Shown: positions 41,332 to 50,314, numbered from the stretch's first letter. The stretch: 64,000 bases of DNA from Streptomyces sp. NBC_01460 (GCF_036227405.1 NZ_CP109473.1:3472001-3536000), one strand, 5' to 3'. A program made the numbers and translations. Notes: generated by a model not told the origin, from the letters alone.

Positions 41332-42935
41332 ACGGATTCGACGAGTCCGCCCAGACGATGTCCCTCACCGCGTTCATCGCCGTCGCCACCGTCACCCTGC
41401 TGCTCTGCGTCATGACCGGACCCGACCGCGACGACCTCGACGCCTTCTACACCGGCTACCGCTCGCTCTCACCCCTGCGCAACGGCCTCGCCGTCGCCGG
41501 CGACTACCTCTCCGCCGCCACCGTCCTCGGCACCACCGGAGTCATCGCCCTCACCGGGCACGACGGCCTCGTACTCGCCCTCAGCACGGCCCTGTCCCTG
41601 GTCCTGCTGATGTTCCTGCTCGCCGAACCCCTGCGCAACGCGGGCCGGTTCACCATGGGCGACATGCTCACCCGCCGCGCCCCCGGCCGGGCCGCGCGCA
41701 TCGCCTCCTGCGCCGTCACCCTCGCCGCGCTGCTGCCGCTGATGGTCGTCCAGCTCGCCGGCAGCGGCGACCTGCTCGCCTTCATCCTCGGCTTCGACAG
41801 CTCCGGATTCCGCACCGGATCCATCATCGCCCTCGGCGTCGTCATGATCGGCTACGCGGCCATCGGCGGGATGAAGGGCACCGCCCTGATCCAGATCATC
41901 AAGACCGTCGTCCTCCTCGGCGCGGGACTCCTCGTCTCCGTACTCGTCCTCGACCGCTTCGACTGGGACACCGGCGCCCTCCTCCACGCCGCCGCGAGCG
42001 GCAGCGGGGCGGGCACCGCCTACCTGCACTCCGGTCTCCAGTTCGGGGGCAGCGACCTCGACATGATCAGCTCCGAACTGACCGTCGTCCTCGGCGCCGC
42101 CTGCCTGCCCCACATCACCATGCGGATGACCGGTGTCCGCGACGCCCGGGCCGTCCGCCGCTCCCTGTCGTGGGCCGTCTCCGTCGTCGTCGGCCTCTGC
42201 CTCCTCCTCGCCGTCATCGGCTTCGGAGCCGCCGCCCTCGTCGGACACGCCCGCATCACCGCCGCCGGAGCCCAGGGCAACAGCGCGATCCTCCAGGTCA
42301 CCGGCGCCGTCGCCGGCGGGGGCGGGATCGGGACGCTCGTCGTCACCACCATGACCAGCGCGATCTTCCTGACCCTGCTCGCCTCCGTCGCCGGAATGAT
42401 CCTGGCCTGCGCCAACTCCCTCGCCCACGACCTGTTCGCCCACGGCCTGCGGACCGGCACACCGATGCGGAACCGCGCCGAGATGGCCACCGCCCAGGGC
42501 GCGGCCGTCGGCGTCGGAGCGCTCGCCGTCACCCTCGCCGTCCTCGCCCGCCACTGGAACGTCCAGGCCCTGGTGACCCTGTCCTTCTGCATCGGGGCGT
42601 CCGCCATCGCACCGGCACTCGTCTACAGCATGTTCTGGCGCCGCTTCACCCGCACCGGCCTGCTCTGCACCCTCATCGGCGGCACCGTCTGCGTGCTCGT
42701 CCTCATCACCGGCACCGACCTCGTGTCCGGATCCCCCGGATCCGTCTTCCCCCACCACGACGTCAACTGGTTCCCGCTCACCACGACCGGCCTCGTCTCC
42801 ATCCCCTTCGGCTTCCTGGCCGGCTGGCTCGGCACCGTGTACGGCCGGGACACCGACACCACCGGACAACGCCGCCGGTACGAGGCCGCCGAACCCTGGA
42901 TCCTCGCCGGAGCCCCGCCCGCCGGACGGCAGTGA
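41328..42935 (+). CDS. Sodium:solute symporter, acetate permease (ActP) type
   Basis: This 535-residue SSS-family transporter has about 13 membrane helices and probably imports acetate or another short monocarboxylate. Family signatures are FYTGYRSLSPLRNGLAVAGDYLSAATVLG early on, the AAIGGMKGTALIQIIK block (residues about 175-200) and HITMRMTGVRDARAVRRSL in the middle. The GTG at 41328 overlaps the DUF485 stop. The next gene is an RsbQ homolog 41 nt downstream. In Bacillus, RsbQ is needed to sense energy stress, so proximity to a carbon-uptake gene may be meaningful, but a shared transcript is only inferred. Confidence 0.9.
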   Translation: MNGFDESAQTMSLTAFIAVATVTLLLCVMTGPDRDDLDAFYTGYRSLSPLRNGLAVAGDYLSAATVLGTTGVIALTGHDGLVLALSTALSLVLLMFLLAEPLRNAGRFTMGDMLTRRAPGRAARIASCAVTLAALLPLMVVQLAGSGDLLAFILGFDSSGFRTGSIIALGVVMIGYAAIGGMKGTALIQIIKTVVLLGAGLLVSVLVLDRFDWDTGALLHAAASGSGAGTAYLHSGLQFGGSDLDMISSELTVVLGAACLPHITMRMTGVRDARAVRRSLSWAVSVVVGLCLLLAVIGFGAAALVGHARITAAGAQGNSAILQVTGAVAGGGGIGTLVVTTMTSAIFLTLLASVAGMILACANSLAHDLFAHGLRTGTPMRNRAEMATAQGAAVGVGALAVTLAVLARHWNVQALVTLSFCIGASAIAPALVYSMFWRRFTRTGLLCTLIGGTVCVLVLITGTDLVSGSPGSVFPHHDVNWFPLTTTGLVSIPFGFLAGWLGTVYGRDTDTTGQRRRYEAAEPWILAGAPPAGRQ

Positions 42936-42976
42936 CGCGGCGGGGCCGGCCCTCACCGAGGTGCGAGGATGCGCGC

Positions 42977-43780
42977 ATGGACATAGTCAGCAGGAACAAC
43001 ATCACCGTGACAGGACCCGAGGACGCACCCGTCCTCCTCCTGGCGCACGGGTTCGGCTGTGACCAGAACATGTGGCGGCTCGTGGCACCCGCCCTGGCCG
43101 AGAGCTTCCGCGTCGTGATGTTCGACTACGTCGGATCGGGCCGCTCGGACCTCTCGGCATGGAGCGAGGCCCGCTACGGCTCACTGGACGGCTACGCCCG
43201 CGACGTGGTGGAGATCTGCGAAGCGCTCGACCTGCGCGACGTCCACTTCGTCGGGCACTCGGTCAGCTCCATGGCCGGCGTGCTCGCGGCGGCGACGGCA
43301 CCCGGCCTCTTCGCCTCACTGACCATGATCGGCCCCTCCCCGTGCTACGTCGACGGCCCCGGATACCAGGGCGGATTCAGCGCCGAGGACATCGACGAGC
43401 TCCTGGAATCCCTGGAGTCCAACTACCTCGGCTGGTCGGCGGCCATGGCGCCGGTCATCATGGGCAACCCCGACCGCCCCGAACTCGGTGAAGAGCTGAC
43501 CAACAGCTTCTGCGCCACCGACCCGGCGATCGCCCGCGTCTTCGCCCGCACCACCTTCCTGAGCGACAGCCGCGACGACCTGAGGAAGGTGAGCGTCCCC
43601 ACGCTCGTCCTGGAGTGTTCGCAGGACGTCATAGCCCCCCGGGAAGTGGGCGCCTACGTCCACGCCGCCATCCCGGGCAGCCGCCTCGTCACCCTGGACG
43701 CGACCGGCCACTGCCCCCAGCTGAGCGCCCCCGAGGCGACGGTGGCCGCCATCACCGACTTCCTGGGCGACCAGTCGTGA
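42977..43780 (+). CDS. rsbQ: RsbQ-like alpha/beta hydrolase
   Basis: This 267-residue alpha/beta hydrolase is closely similar in motifs to Bacillus RsbQ, which supplies a small ligand to the PAS domain of the RsbP phosphatase under energy stress. The nucleophile elbow GHSVSSMAG (Ser95), the oxyanion strand HGFGCDQNMWRLV and the late Asp (CSQDVIAP) and His (TGHCPQLSAPE) complete the triad. The ATG at 42977 gives the family-length protein. Its stop overlaps the next start by one base (TGATG), so it is coupled to the PAS-phosphatase. Karrikin/strigolactone receptors share this fold, so a butenolide-like ligand is conceivable. Confidence 0.9.
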   Translation: MDIVSRNNITVTGPEDAPVLLLAHGFGCDQNMWRLVAPALAESFRVVMFDYVGSGRSDLSAWSEARYGSLDGYARDVVEICEALDLRDVHFVGHSVSSMAGVLAAATAPGLFASLTMIGPSPCYVDGPGYQGGFSAEDIDELLESLESNYLGWSAAMAPVIMGNPDRPELGEELTNSFCATDPAIARVFARTTFLSDSRDDLRKVSVPTLVLECSQDVIAPREVGAYVHAAIPGSRLVTLDATGHCPQLSAPEATVAAITDFLGDQS

Positions 43781-45084
43781 TGTGCCGCACCGGGACGGAC
43801 CCCGACCGGCCGGACGGCGAGGACACCACCTCCACCGACGCGGCGTTCACCGCCCTGCTGGAGGACAGCGCCGAGGAGCTCTACGACTCCGCTCCCTGCG
43901 GCTACCTGTCCACCCTCATGGACGGGACCGTCGCGAAGATCAACACCACGCTGCTGACCTGGCTCGGCCGTTCCCGCGACGAGGTCGTGGGCCGCATGCG
44001 CTTCACCGACCTGCTGACCGTCGGCGGCAGGATCTACCACGACACCCACCTCGCGCCCCTCCTGAGCATGCAGGGCAGCGTCAGCGGCGTCACCCTCGAC
44101 CTCAGGAACGCCGACGGCAGCCGGCTCCCCGTGCTCATCAGCTCCCTGACGAAGACCGACAGCGACGGCCGGCCCCTCCTGATCCGTACGACGGTGTCCG
44201 ACGCCAGCGACCGGCGCTCCTACGAACGCGAACTGCTCCGCGAACGCCAGGTCGCCGAAGAAGCCCGCAGGCAGGCCGAGGAGGACCGCAGGCAGGCGGA
44301 GGAGGACCGCGAACGACTGCAGGAAGCCCTCGCGGTGCTGCAGAGCAGCCTCCTCCCGGTGGCCCTTCCCCCGGTGCCCGGCATGGAAGCCGCCTCCTCC
44401 TACCACACGGCGTCACCGGACCGTCTCGGCGGAGACTTCTACGACCTCTTCCCCCTGGACGGCGAACGCTGGGCCTTCTTCCTCGGCGACGTCTGCGGCA
44501 AAGGCCCGCAGGCCGCCGCCGTGACCTCACTGACCCGCTACACCCTGCGGGCCGCCGCCCTCCACGACCCGGACCCCGTGGCGGCGCTCACCACCCTCAA
44601 CACCGTGCTCCACGAGCGGTACGCCACCGGCGATCCGCGCTACTGCACCGCGATCTTCGGCATCCTCGAACCCGACGGCGACACCGTCACGGTCGAGCTC
44701 GCCTCGGGCGGCCACCCCCCTGCCCTCGTCCTGCGCCGGGACGGCCGGGCCGACTACCTCCCCACCCCCGGAGGTCTCCTCGTCGGCATCCTGCCCACCG
44801 CCCGATTCGCCTCCGCCCGGACCACGCTGGCGGCGGGCGACACCCTCCTGCTCTACACGGACGGACTCACCGAGGCCCGGATCGGCGAGAAGCGCGAACT
44901 GTTCGGGGACGAGGCACTGCGCGACTTCGCGGCAGACCTCCCCCACACCGGAGCGCAGCAGGTCATCACGGCGCTGACCGGCCTGCTCAACAGCTTCGGC
45001 GACGGCCTCGACGACGACACCGCCCTCCTCGCCCTCGGCATACCCGCCGACCGGCCCGACCCTGTGAGCGACACCCTGACATGA
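43780..45084 (+). CDS. rsbP: RsbP-like PAS-PP2C (SpoIIE) phosphatase
   Basis: This 434-residue signalling phosphatase has a PAS domain at about 30-145 (ELYDSAPCGYLSTLMDGTVAKIN ... GRMRFTDLL). A strongly charged coiled coil follows at about 146-185 with a short repeat (ARRQAEEDRRQAEEDRE). The SpoIIE/PP2C domain at about 200-425 carries the metal-binding Asp residues in GGDFYDLF and GDVCGKGPQAA. The domain order equals that of Bacillus RsbP. It should dephosphorylate an anti-sigma antagonist, most simply the STAS protein encoded directly downstream with a 4-nt overlap, when the PAS domain is activated by the RsbQ product. No sigma factor or anti-sigma kinase is adjacent. Confidence 0.91.
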   Translation: MCRTGTDPDRPDGEDTTSTDAAFTALLEDSAEELYDSAPCGYLSTLMDGTVAKINTTLLTWLGRSRDEVVGRMRFTDLLTVGGRIYHDTHLAPLLSMQGSVSGVTLDLRNADGSRLPVLISSLTKTDSDGRPLLIRTTVSDASDRRSYERELLRERQVAEEARRQAEEDRRQAEEDRERLQEALAVLQSSLLPVALPPVPGMEAASSYHTASPDRLGGDFYDLFPLDGERWAFFLGDVCGKGPQAAAVTSLTRYTLRAAALHDPDPVAALTTLNTVLHERYATGDPRYCTAIFGILEPDGDTVTVELASGGHPPALVLRRDGRADYLPTPGGLLVGILPTARFASARTTLAAGDTLLLYTDGLTEARIGEKRELFGDEALRDFAADLPHTGAQQVITALTGLLNSFGDGLDDDTALLALGIPADRPDPVSDTLT

Positions 45085-45425
45085 GACCACTCACGACAAC
45101 CGTCCGCGCCACCGAGACCGGCCCCGTGCTCACCGTCACGGGAGAACTCGACTTCGGTACAGCCGACGAACTCCGCCACGTGGTCACAGGCCTCGCCCTC
45201 GCACCGGGCCAGCGCCTCGTACTCGACCTCGAAGGCCTCGACTTCTGCGACTCGAGCGGCATCACCGCCTTCATCGTCGCCCGCAACCACGCCCTCGCCG
45301 CCCGCGCCGACATCGCGCTGGTCTCCGTCCCCGGTTCCGTGCTCCGCATCCTGCGCGTCACCGGGCTCGACCAGGTCTTCTCCGTCGCCCCGCGTCAGGA
45401 CACGCACCGGGCCGGCGCCGACTGA
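45081..45425 (+). CDS. STAS-domain anti-anti-sigma factor
   Basis: This 114-residue STAS protein has the phosphorylatable Ser region LDFCDSSGITAFIVARN (Ser near residue 57), preceded by the VTGELDFGTADELR strand. The start ATG overlaps the phosphatase stop (ATGA). It probably sequesters an anti-sigma kinase when dephosphorylated by the upstream PAS-phosphatase, like RsbV. Since no anti-sigma kinase or sigma factor lies beside it, its partner must be encoded elsewhere. Streptomyces genomes encode many such kinases, so the partner cannot be guessed. Confidence 0.92.
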   Translation: MRPLTTTVRATETGPVLTVTGELDFGTADELRHVVTGLALAPGQRLVLDLEGLDFCDSSGITAFIVARNHALAARADIALVSVPGSVLRILRVTGLDQVFSVAPRQDTHRAGAD

Positions 45426-45463
45426 CCCGCACGGCCCGCGCACTCCTGACCCGGGGCGTGGCA

Positions 45464-45480
45464 CACCCGGAACCCGGGTG
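45464..45480. terminator. Convergent terminator region
   Basis: CACCCGG-AAC-CCGGGTG forms a 7-bp stem within a block where CCCGGGGCGTGGC and CACACCCGGA each occur twice (45451-45507), between convergent genes. Confidence 0.5.
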
Positions 45481-45506
45481 GGGCACACCCGGAGCCCGGG
45501 GCGTGG

Positions 45507-46403
45507 CTACTCCGCCGGCCCGGCCGCCACACGCCCCGTCAGCGCCGCCAGCGAATTGCGCACGTGCGTCATGTGGGCCTGCACCTCCTCACGGCCCTCC
45601 TCGTGCTCCCGCAGGACCCGCTCCGTCTCCCGCACCACACGCTCCTCCGCCACCCTGGCCCCCGACAACAGCTCCGCGGCCCGGGCGTCCGCGTCCTCCT
45701 GCCCGTGCCGGGCCGCCTCCTCCGCCTCCGCCAGCTCCCGCCGGGCCGCAGCCAGCAACGCCTCCCCACGGGCCGTCAGCTCCGACTCGCGCTCCGACGC
45801 GGCGGCCTCGGCCCCGGCGATCTCCGCATCCGCCGCCTTGCCCCGCTCGCCGTGCTCCTGGTCCTGGTGCGACAGCACACCCGCCGTACGGCGACGCGTC
45901 TCCGCCATCTCCGACTCCGCGGCCCCCCGCACCTCACCCGCCTCCCGGCGCGCCTCCTCCACCAGCACCCCGGCGGCCTCCCCCGCCGCGGCCAGCACCT
46001 CCTCCGCACGGGCGTCCGCCGCGGCACGCACCGCGCCCGCCGCCTCACGGGCCGCCTCACGCGCCTCCCGGCCCGCCACGTCCGCCGCGTCCCGCAGCGC
46101 CTGCGCCTCCTCCTGCGCCGCGACCCCGGCCGCCTCCGCCTCGGCCTCGGCCAACGCCAGGATCTGCCGCGCCCGCTCCCCCAGCGACTGATACGTCTGC
46201 GGCGCGAGCGAGGCCACCACCTCACCCAGCCGCGCCGACTCCGCCGCCAGCTCCTCCGCCAGCGCCGTCAGCCGCGACAGCCGGTCCAGGGCGCCGTCCC
46301 GCTCCGCGGACAGCGAGGCCACCATGCGGTCCACCTGTTCAGGACGGTAACCACGCCCCCGAACACCGACGAAACCGTGCGCGGACACCGGTCCACCACT
46401 CAT
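45507..46403 (-). CDS. DivIVA-like coiled-coil protein (annotated in relatives as cellulose-binding protein)
   Basis: This 298-residue, highly Ala/Glu/Arg-rich protein is predicted to be almost entirely coiled coil from residue 25 on. Its N-terminus (FVGVRGRGYRPEQVDRMVASLSAERD) carries the GYxxxQVDxxV pattern found at the membrane-binding end of DivIVA proteins. Related actinobacterial proteins are often called cellulose-binding, a name with little support. It could be a scaffold for polar growth or for membranes. There is no signal peptide or membrane helix. The start ATG at 46403 begins MSGGPVSAHGF. Coding is G-ending at the third position, matching the local strand bias. Confidence 0.82.
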   Translation of the reverse strand: MSGGPVSAHGFVGVRGRGYRPEQVDRMVASLSAERDGALDRLSRLTALAEELAAESARLGEVVASLAPQTYQSLGERARQILALAEAEAEAAGVAAQEEAQALRDAADVAGREAREAAREAAGAVRAAADARAEEVLAAAGEAAGVLVEEARREAGEVRGAAESEMAETRRRTAGVLSHQDQEHGERGKAADAEIAGAEAAASERESELTARGEALLAAARRELAEAEEAARHGQEDADARAAELLSGARVAEERVVRETERVLREHEEGREEVQAHMTHVRNSLAALTGRVAAGPAE

Positions 46404-46541
46404 CCCTGAAGCCCTCTTTCCCGCTCTCCGACGCCCCGACCGTTCAGCAATACGTCAAGGATGCGGTAATTGGCCCGGAAGTCGGAATCGATCAGCTGCA
46501 TTCAGGACGGAAGCGACCCGCGTCACAGAACCCCACACAAA

Positions 46542-46573
46542 AGGCGCCCGCCCCCACCAGGGGACGAGCGCCT
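46542..46573 (-). terminator. Terminator downstream of the deaminase/SUKH-4 fusion gene
   Basis: AGGCGC...CCCC pairs with GGGG...GCGCCT around a short loop, 37 nt beyond the stop at 46610. The remainder of 46404-46609 is the promoter region of the coiled-coil gene. Confidence 0.6.
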
Positions 46574-46609
46574 CACACCACACGACCGATCAGAACCGAC
46601 CGGAACGGA

Positions 46610-49102
46610 TCACAGCAGCCCGTCCCACATCTGCTCCAGCAGGACCGACCACCAGCCCTCCGGCGACGCCAGCGCCGCCGGATCCACCGCCACCAGCTGC
46701 GCCTGGAAATCGACCGTCCAACGGCCCGCCTGCTCCGGATTCAGCCCGTACCGCAGCCGCCACATCCGGCCCAGCAACGCCATCGACCGCACGAACTCCG
46801 GCAGCCCCGTGTTCACGAACTGCGGCGGCACCGGCCGGCCACCCGGACCCGCCTCCACCGGCACGGCCACGATGTTCGCCGTGCCGTACTGCACACAGAT
46901 CGCCCGGCCGAAGTCCGAACCCATCACCAGATACGAACCCGCGTCCGACGCCGGCTGCACCTGACGCTGCGCCGCCAGCTCCGCCAGCGTCGGCACCACG
47001 GGATGCCCCGGCTGCGCCCAGAAGAACGGCCCGAAATCAGCGGGCAGCCCCGCCCACACCAGCGTCCGCGCCACCACCTCGGGCACACCCTGACGGGACA
47101 CCGCCCGCTGGTCGAAGCGCAGCACACCCGGACCGAACGCCCCGTGCAACTCCTCCGCCAGCGCCTCCGGAGGCACCGCCACGGCAGGCGGCATCTGCGG
47201 CAACGGCGCCCGCACCGGAGCGGGCCGCGCCGGACCGTCGGCCACCTGGTGCAGCTCACCCTGATGCGTCAGCAGATGCTGCATCCCCTGCTGCCGGCTC
47301 GCGTGATCCGTGCCGTACGGCGCCACACTCGTGATCCGGACCTGCGGCCAGGTCTCCCGGATCATCCGCGCGCAGTAACCACCCGGCAGCTCGCACGACT
47401 CCAGCTCCGTGTGCAACTCGATGACCTGCTGCGGAGGCACACCCATCGCACGCAGCTCGTGCAGCATCTGCCACTCAGGATGCGGCGTACCCGGCGCCGA
47501 ACGCCGGATCAGCTGCTGCTCACTGCCGTCGGCCGCACGGAAGCGCAGCACGGCCTGATAGCCCGGACCGACCGTCGGCTGCCCCGTCGGCTGCTGCGGA
47601 TATCCGTACGCCCCCGGAGGCGGCGGGGTGGGCGGACCCTGCATCCCGGGAGCACCGGGCGGACCCGGAGGGCCGGGCGGCTGCGGCGCACCCGGACCGG
47701 CCTGGCCCGGACCCGCCAGCATCGTCGCGGCATGGTGCACCCCGCCACCCGGAGGCCCGGGGGGACCGGGAGGACCCGGCGGCGTGGCACCGGGCGGAGG
47801 CGGCGGCACCGCACCCGGCGCACCGGGCGGACCAGGAGGACCCGGGGGACGCGGCGCGTTCGGTCCACCGATGCTCGCGTCGGCGAACATCGTCGCGGCG
47901 TGATGCACCCCGCCACCCGGAGGCGGCGTCGCACCCGGCGGCGGGCCGGGAGGACCGGGAGGCCCTGGAGGAGCAGGCGGCTGCGGCGCACCCGGAGGCG
48001 GCGTCGCCCCGGGAGCCGGAGCCCCCGGAGGACCCAGCTGGGAGACCATCTGCGTCGGCACGTAGCCCCCCGCCGGCGCACCCGGCGCACCCGGCCCCGA
48101 CGGCGGCGGAGCAGTGCCCGGCCGCACCCCCGGCGTACCGGGCGCACCCGGAGGCGGCGGAGTCGTCGGAGCCGACCCGCGCGCACCCCGCGGCGGGACG
48201 ACGGCCTTGCTCGTCGCCGCATCCGCGATGTCACCCGCACCGGGCGCCACCCGACCAGGGGGAACCGGAGCCCCAGGAGCCGGAGCGGCGGTCCCCGGAG
48301 GCGGCGCCTGCGGATCCAGACCAGGAACGACCGCCGTCCGCGGCAGCTGACTGCCACCCGACATCAACGCCGTAGGAGCCTCCGCCGGAACGACCGGCGG
48401 CGGAGTCCCGTCGTCGTCCGACCCCGAGAGCGGCGGCGCGAACACCGTCGCGGGCAACGGCACACCGCCCACGTCCCCGGCCGCGTTCGTGTCCGTACCC
48501 GCCCAGGGAGTCGCCCCGGCCGGCACCCCGTCGTTCGCCGTCGGCTCGTGATCCACCTGCCCACCGGCAGCAGGCCACCCGGCCCCCGAATCGGCACCGG
48601 CCGGCGCCGGAACGGACGGAGAGGACACGCCCGGAACCGGAGCGGAAGAAGGAGAAGAAGGGGACGACGGCACAGCATCGGCAGGCGACGCGTCCGCGTC
48701 CGCCTCCGCACGCCGGTCCGGAATGCCCAGCTTGTCCGCCGCCTCCTGCAACCACTCCGGCGGAGTCAGCAGGAACGACGTCTGATTCAGATCGATGCGC
48801 TGCGGCGGCTCCGGAGCGGACCCCACCTCCGCCGGCGCCCCGTAATCCTCCTCGTAACGCCGTATCACCTCGCCCACCGGCAGCCCCGGCCACAACGTGG
48901 CCTCACCACTGTCCCGGGCGATCACCAGCCGCTGACGCCCACCGTCCGAGACAGGCCCCTCCGCCCGGTCCTCCGCCCACACCACGAAACCCAGCTCGAA
49001 CTCACGGACCCGGACCTCACGGTGCTGATACGCGGGCACGTCACCGTTGACCCACTCGTCCGCCCGCTCCTGCGCCTGCGCGAAGGTCACCACCGCGCTC
49101 AC
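46610..49102 (-). CDS. Multidomain deaminase-like / SUKH-4-like toxin-immunity fusion with collagen-like linker
   Basis: This 830-residue protein is composite. Residues 1-90 (WVNGDVPAYQHREVRVREFELGF ... RLVIARDSG) resemble the small immunity family Imm35/YrhB. Residues about 130-510 are low complexity, with long Gly-Pro-Pro collagen-like runs and a duplicated GGGVHHAATM block. Residues about 514-605 resemble a XOO_2897-type deaminase with zinc ligands His541 (HPE) and Cys570/Cys577 (TELESCELPGGYC). Residues about 650-825 look like SUKH-4 (GSYLVMGSDFGRAICV; RMWRLRYGLNPEQAGRWTVDFQAQL). There is no signal peptide. Its start overlaps the WHH/SUKH gene stop by 4 nt. Domain calls rest on motif reading only. 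Confidence 0.75.
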   Translation of the reverse strand: MSAVVTFAQAQERADEWVNGDVPAYQHREVRVREFELGFVVWAEDRAEGPVSDGGRQRLVIARDSGEATLWPGLPVGEVIRRYEEDYGAPAEVGSAPEPPQRIDLNQTSFLLTPPEWLQEAADKLGIPDRRAEADADASPADAVPSSPSSPSSAPVPGVSSPSVPAPAGADSGAGWPAAGGQVDHEPTANDGVPAGATPWAGTDTNAAGDVGGVPLPATVFAPPLSGSDDDGTPPPVVPAEAPTALMSGGSQLPRTAVVPGLDPQAPPPGTAAPAPGAPVPPGRVAPGAGDIADAATSKAVVPPRGARGSAPTTPPPPGAPGTPGVRPGTAPPPSGPGAPGAPAGGYVPTQMVSQLGPPGAPAPGATPPPGAPQPPAPPGPPGPPGPPPGATPPPGGGVHHAATMFADASIGGPNAPRPPGPPGPPGAPGAVPPPPPGATPPGPPGPPGPPGGGVHHAATMLAGPGQAGPGAPQPPGPPGPPGAPGMQGPPTPPPPGAYGYPQQPTGQPTVGPGYQAVLRFRAADGSEQQLIRRSAPGTPHPEWQMLHELRAMGVPPQQVIELHTELESCELPGGYCARMIRETWPQVRITSVAPYGTDHASRQQGMQHLLTHQGELHQVADGPARPAPVRAPLPQMPPAVAVPPEALAEELHGAFGPGVLRFDQRAVSRQGVPEVVARTLVWAGLPADFGPFFWAQPGHPVVPTLAELAAQRQVQPASDAGSYLVMGSDFGRAICVQYGTANIVAVPVEAGPGGRPVPPQFVNTGLPEFVRSMALLGRMWRLRYGLNPEQAGRWTVDFQAQLVAVDPAALASPEGWWSVLLEQMWDGLL
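47721..47923. repeat. Internal duplication in the collagen-like linker
   Basis: A 35-bp unit occurs at 47721-47755 and 47889-47923 with two differences, encoding GGGVHHAAT-M. It lies within a wider Gly-Pro-rich repeat tract at about 47620-48160 that is prone to slippage. Confidence 0.8.
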
Positions 49103-50076
49103 CCCTCCACCGGGACGGCCCGCGCGAAGCCACCGTCCACCATCAGGTTCGCCACCGTCTCCAGCTCCGGCGGATTACCCGCGAGCCGCTGGAGGAAAGC
49201 ATCGAAATCCTCACCGCACGGCAGCAGGAGCCGGTCCACCCGCTCCTGCACACCCCAGCCGTCCTGATCCCGCGCGTCGTCGTACGCACAGAACCACACC
49301 GACCCCACGGCGTCACCACGCACCTTCACCGCCAGGATGCCGCCCTGGACGAAACCCACACCCAGGAAATCCTTCGTGAAGTGATCCCGCAGACACTTGT
49401 TCACATACACCAGGTCGTTCATCGCCGCTTCCTCACGCACCGTGAAGAACGGCTGGTCCACCAGCAGACCCAGCTCCGCGTCCAACGCCGCACCCACCGG
49501 AGCCGAACCACCGGCCGCCTTCAGGAACGACCGGTACGCCCCCGGAAGCCGGTACCCCAGATCCTCCTCGACACCCAGGACCTGCTGCTCGCCCACCGCC
49601 ACAGAACCCTTCGGCAACCGGAAATGCGCCGGCCTCGTCTCCTGCAACGGCCGCGTCCCCCGACGGTCCTGGTCCACATCCGTCGTCGCCAGACCACCGT
49701 GATGACGGAGCAGGGCCTTCACCTCGACCGGCACCAGCTCCATACGCCGGCCACCCGCCACGTGATGCCACGTCCAGCCGTGCGGGGTCGCCACCGCGGG
49801 AATCGTGTCCCACAGCTCATGACCGCTCGCCGCGAGCGCCGCGTTCGCCGACACGTAATCCGTCAGCCGCAACTCGTCCACACCGAACCCCGGAGGCGGA
49901 TCCGCGATCTCCGCCGCCGCCCGCGCGTACGGCGAAAGAACCGGATAGCCGTTCCCGTCCACACGCACACCTCTAGGGTGGCGGGACGCCCGGACAGGAT
50001 CCGGGAAATGAACGACCTGCCCGGCATAGGCCGCGTTCGGTGGCGCGGCTTGCTGCCCGAGCCGACCTGTCGTCAT
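49099..50076 (-). CDS. WHH-type nuclease / SMI1-KNR4 (SUKH) fusion protein
   Basis: In this 325-residue protein, residues about 35-130 match the WHH branch of the HNH toxin nucleases: VDGNGYPVLSPYA, then the core HGWTWHHV (103-105 WHH), MELVPVEVK (LVP 114-116) and RHHGG (124-128). In typical WHH nucleases the residue after LVPxxV/L is His; here it is Lys120, so cleavage may be lost. Residues about 160-310 form a SUKH/SMI1-KNR4 immunity domain (LGVEEDLGYRLPGAYRSFLKAAGG ... GSVWFCAYDDARDQDGWG). The ATG at 50076 has GGGGG upstream. There is no secretion signal. It is coupled by overlap to the deaminase/SUKH-4 fusion. Confidence 0.78.
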   Translation of the reverse strand: MTTGRLGQQAAPPNAAYAGQVVHFPDPVRASRHPRGVRVDGNGYPVLSPYARAAAEIADPPPGFGVDELRLTDYVSANAALAASGHELWDTIPAVATPHGWTWHHVAGGRRMELVPVEVKALLRHHGGLATTDVDQDRRGTRPLQETRPAHFRLPKGSVAVGEQQVLGVEEDLGYRLPGAYRSFLKAAGGSAPVGAALDAELGLLVDQPFFTVREEAAMNDLVYVNKCLRDHFTKDFLGVGFVQGGILAVKVRGDAVGSVWFCAYDDARDQDGWGVQERVDRLLLPCGEDFDAFLQRLAGNPPELETVANLMVDGGFARAVPVEG

Positions 50077-50314
50077 GGCGGTTGCCCCCTGCTGCGTCCG
50101 GTGTTCCGCACAGCCTATGCCGTGACGCAACAACGCCCCCCTGGCCCCCGCACCCACTCACCGAACGTCACCACCGCGTGACGGACACGCGACAACCGGG
50201 CCACCGAACCGCGACACGCAGACACGTTTCACCGACCCAGCTTCCGCAGCACCCTGCATATTTGGCAGGCTGTCCCCCGCAACTCGGGGGATTGCAGGGA
50301 GGGAAACCAGCACC
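50077..50314. promoter_or_regulatory. Divergent promoter region of the toxin-like locus
   Basis: This 238-bp region between divergent genes contains two adjacent hairpins in the deaminase leader: CCTGC/GCAGG at about 50253-50269 around an A+T-rich loop, and CCCCCG-CAACT-CGGGGG at 50274-50290. They are followed by GGGAGGG 13 nt before the start. No gene is seen. Confidence 0.45.

Noticed and set aside
45458..49267. 1269-codon open frame on the plus strand
   Set aside because: It is antisense to the coiled-coil and deaminase/SUKH-4 genes and consists of Pro/Arg/Thr low-complexity sequence produced by the repeats.
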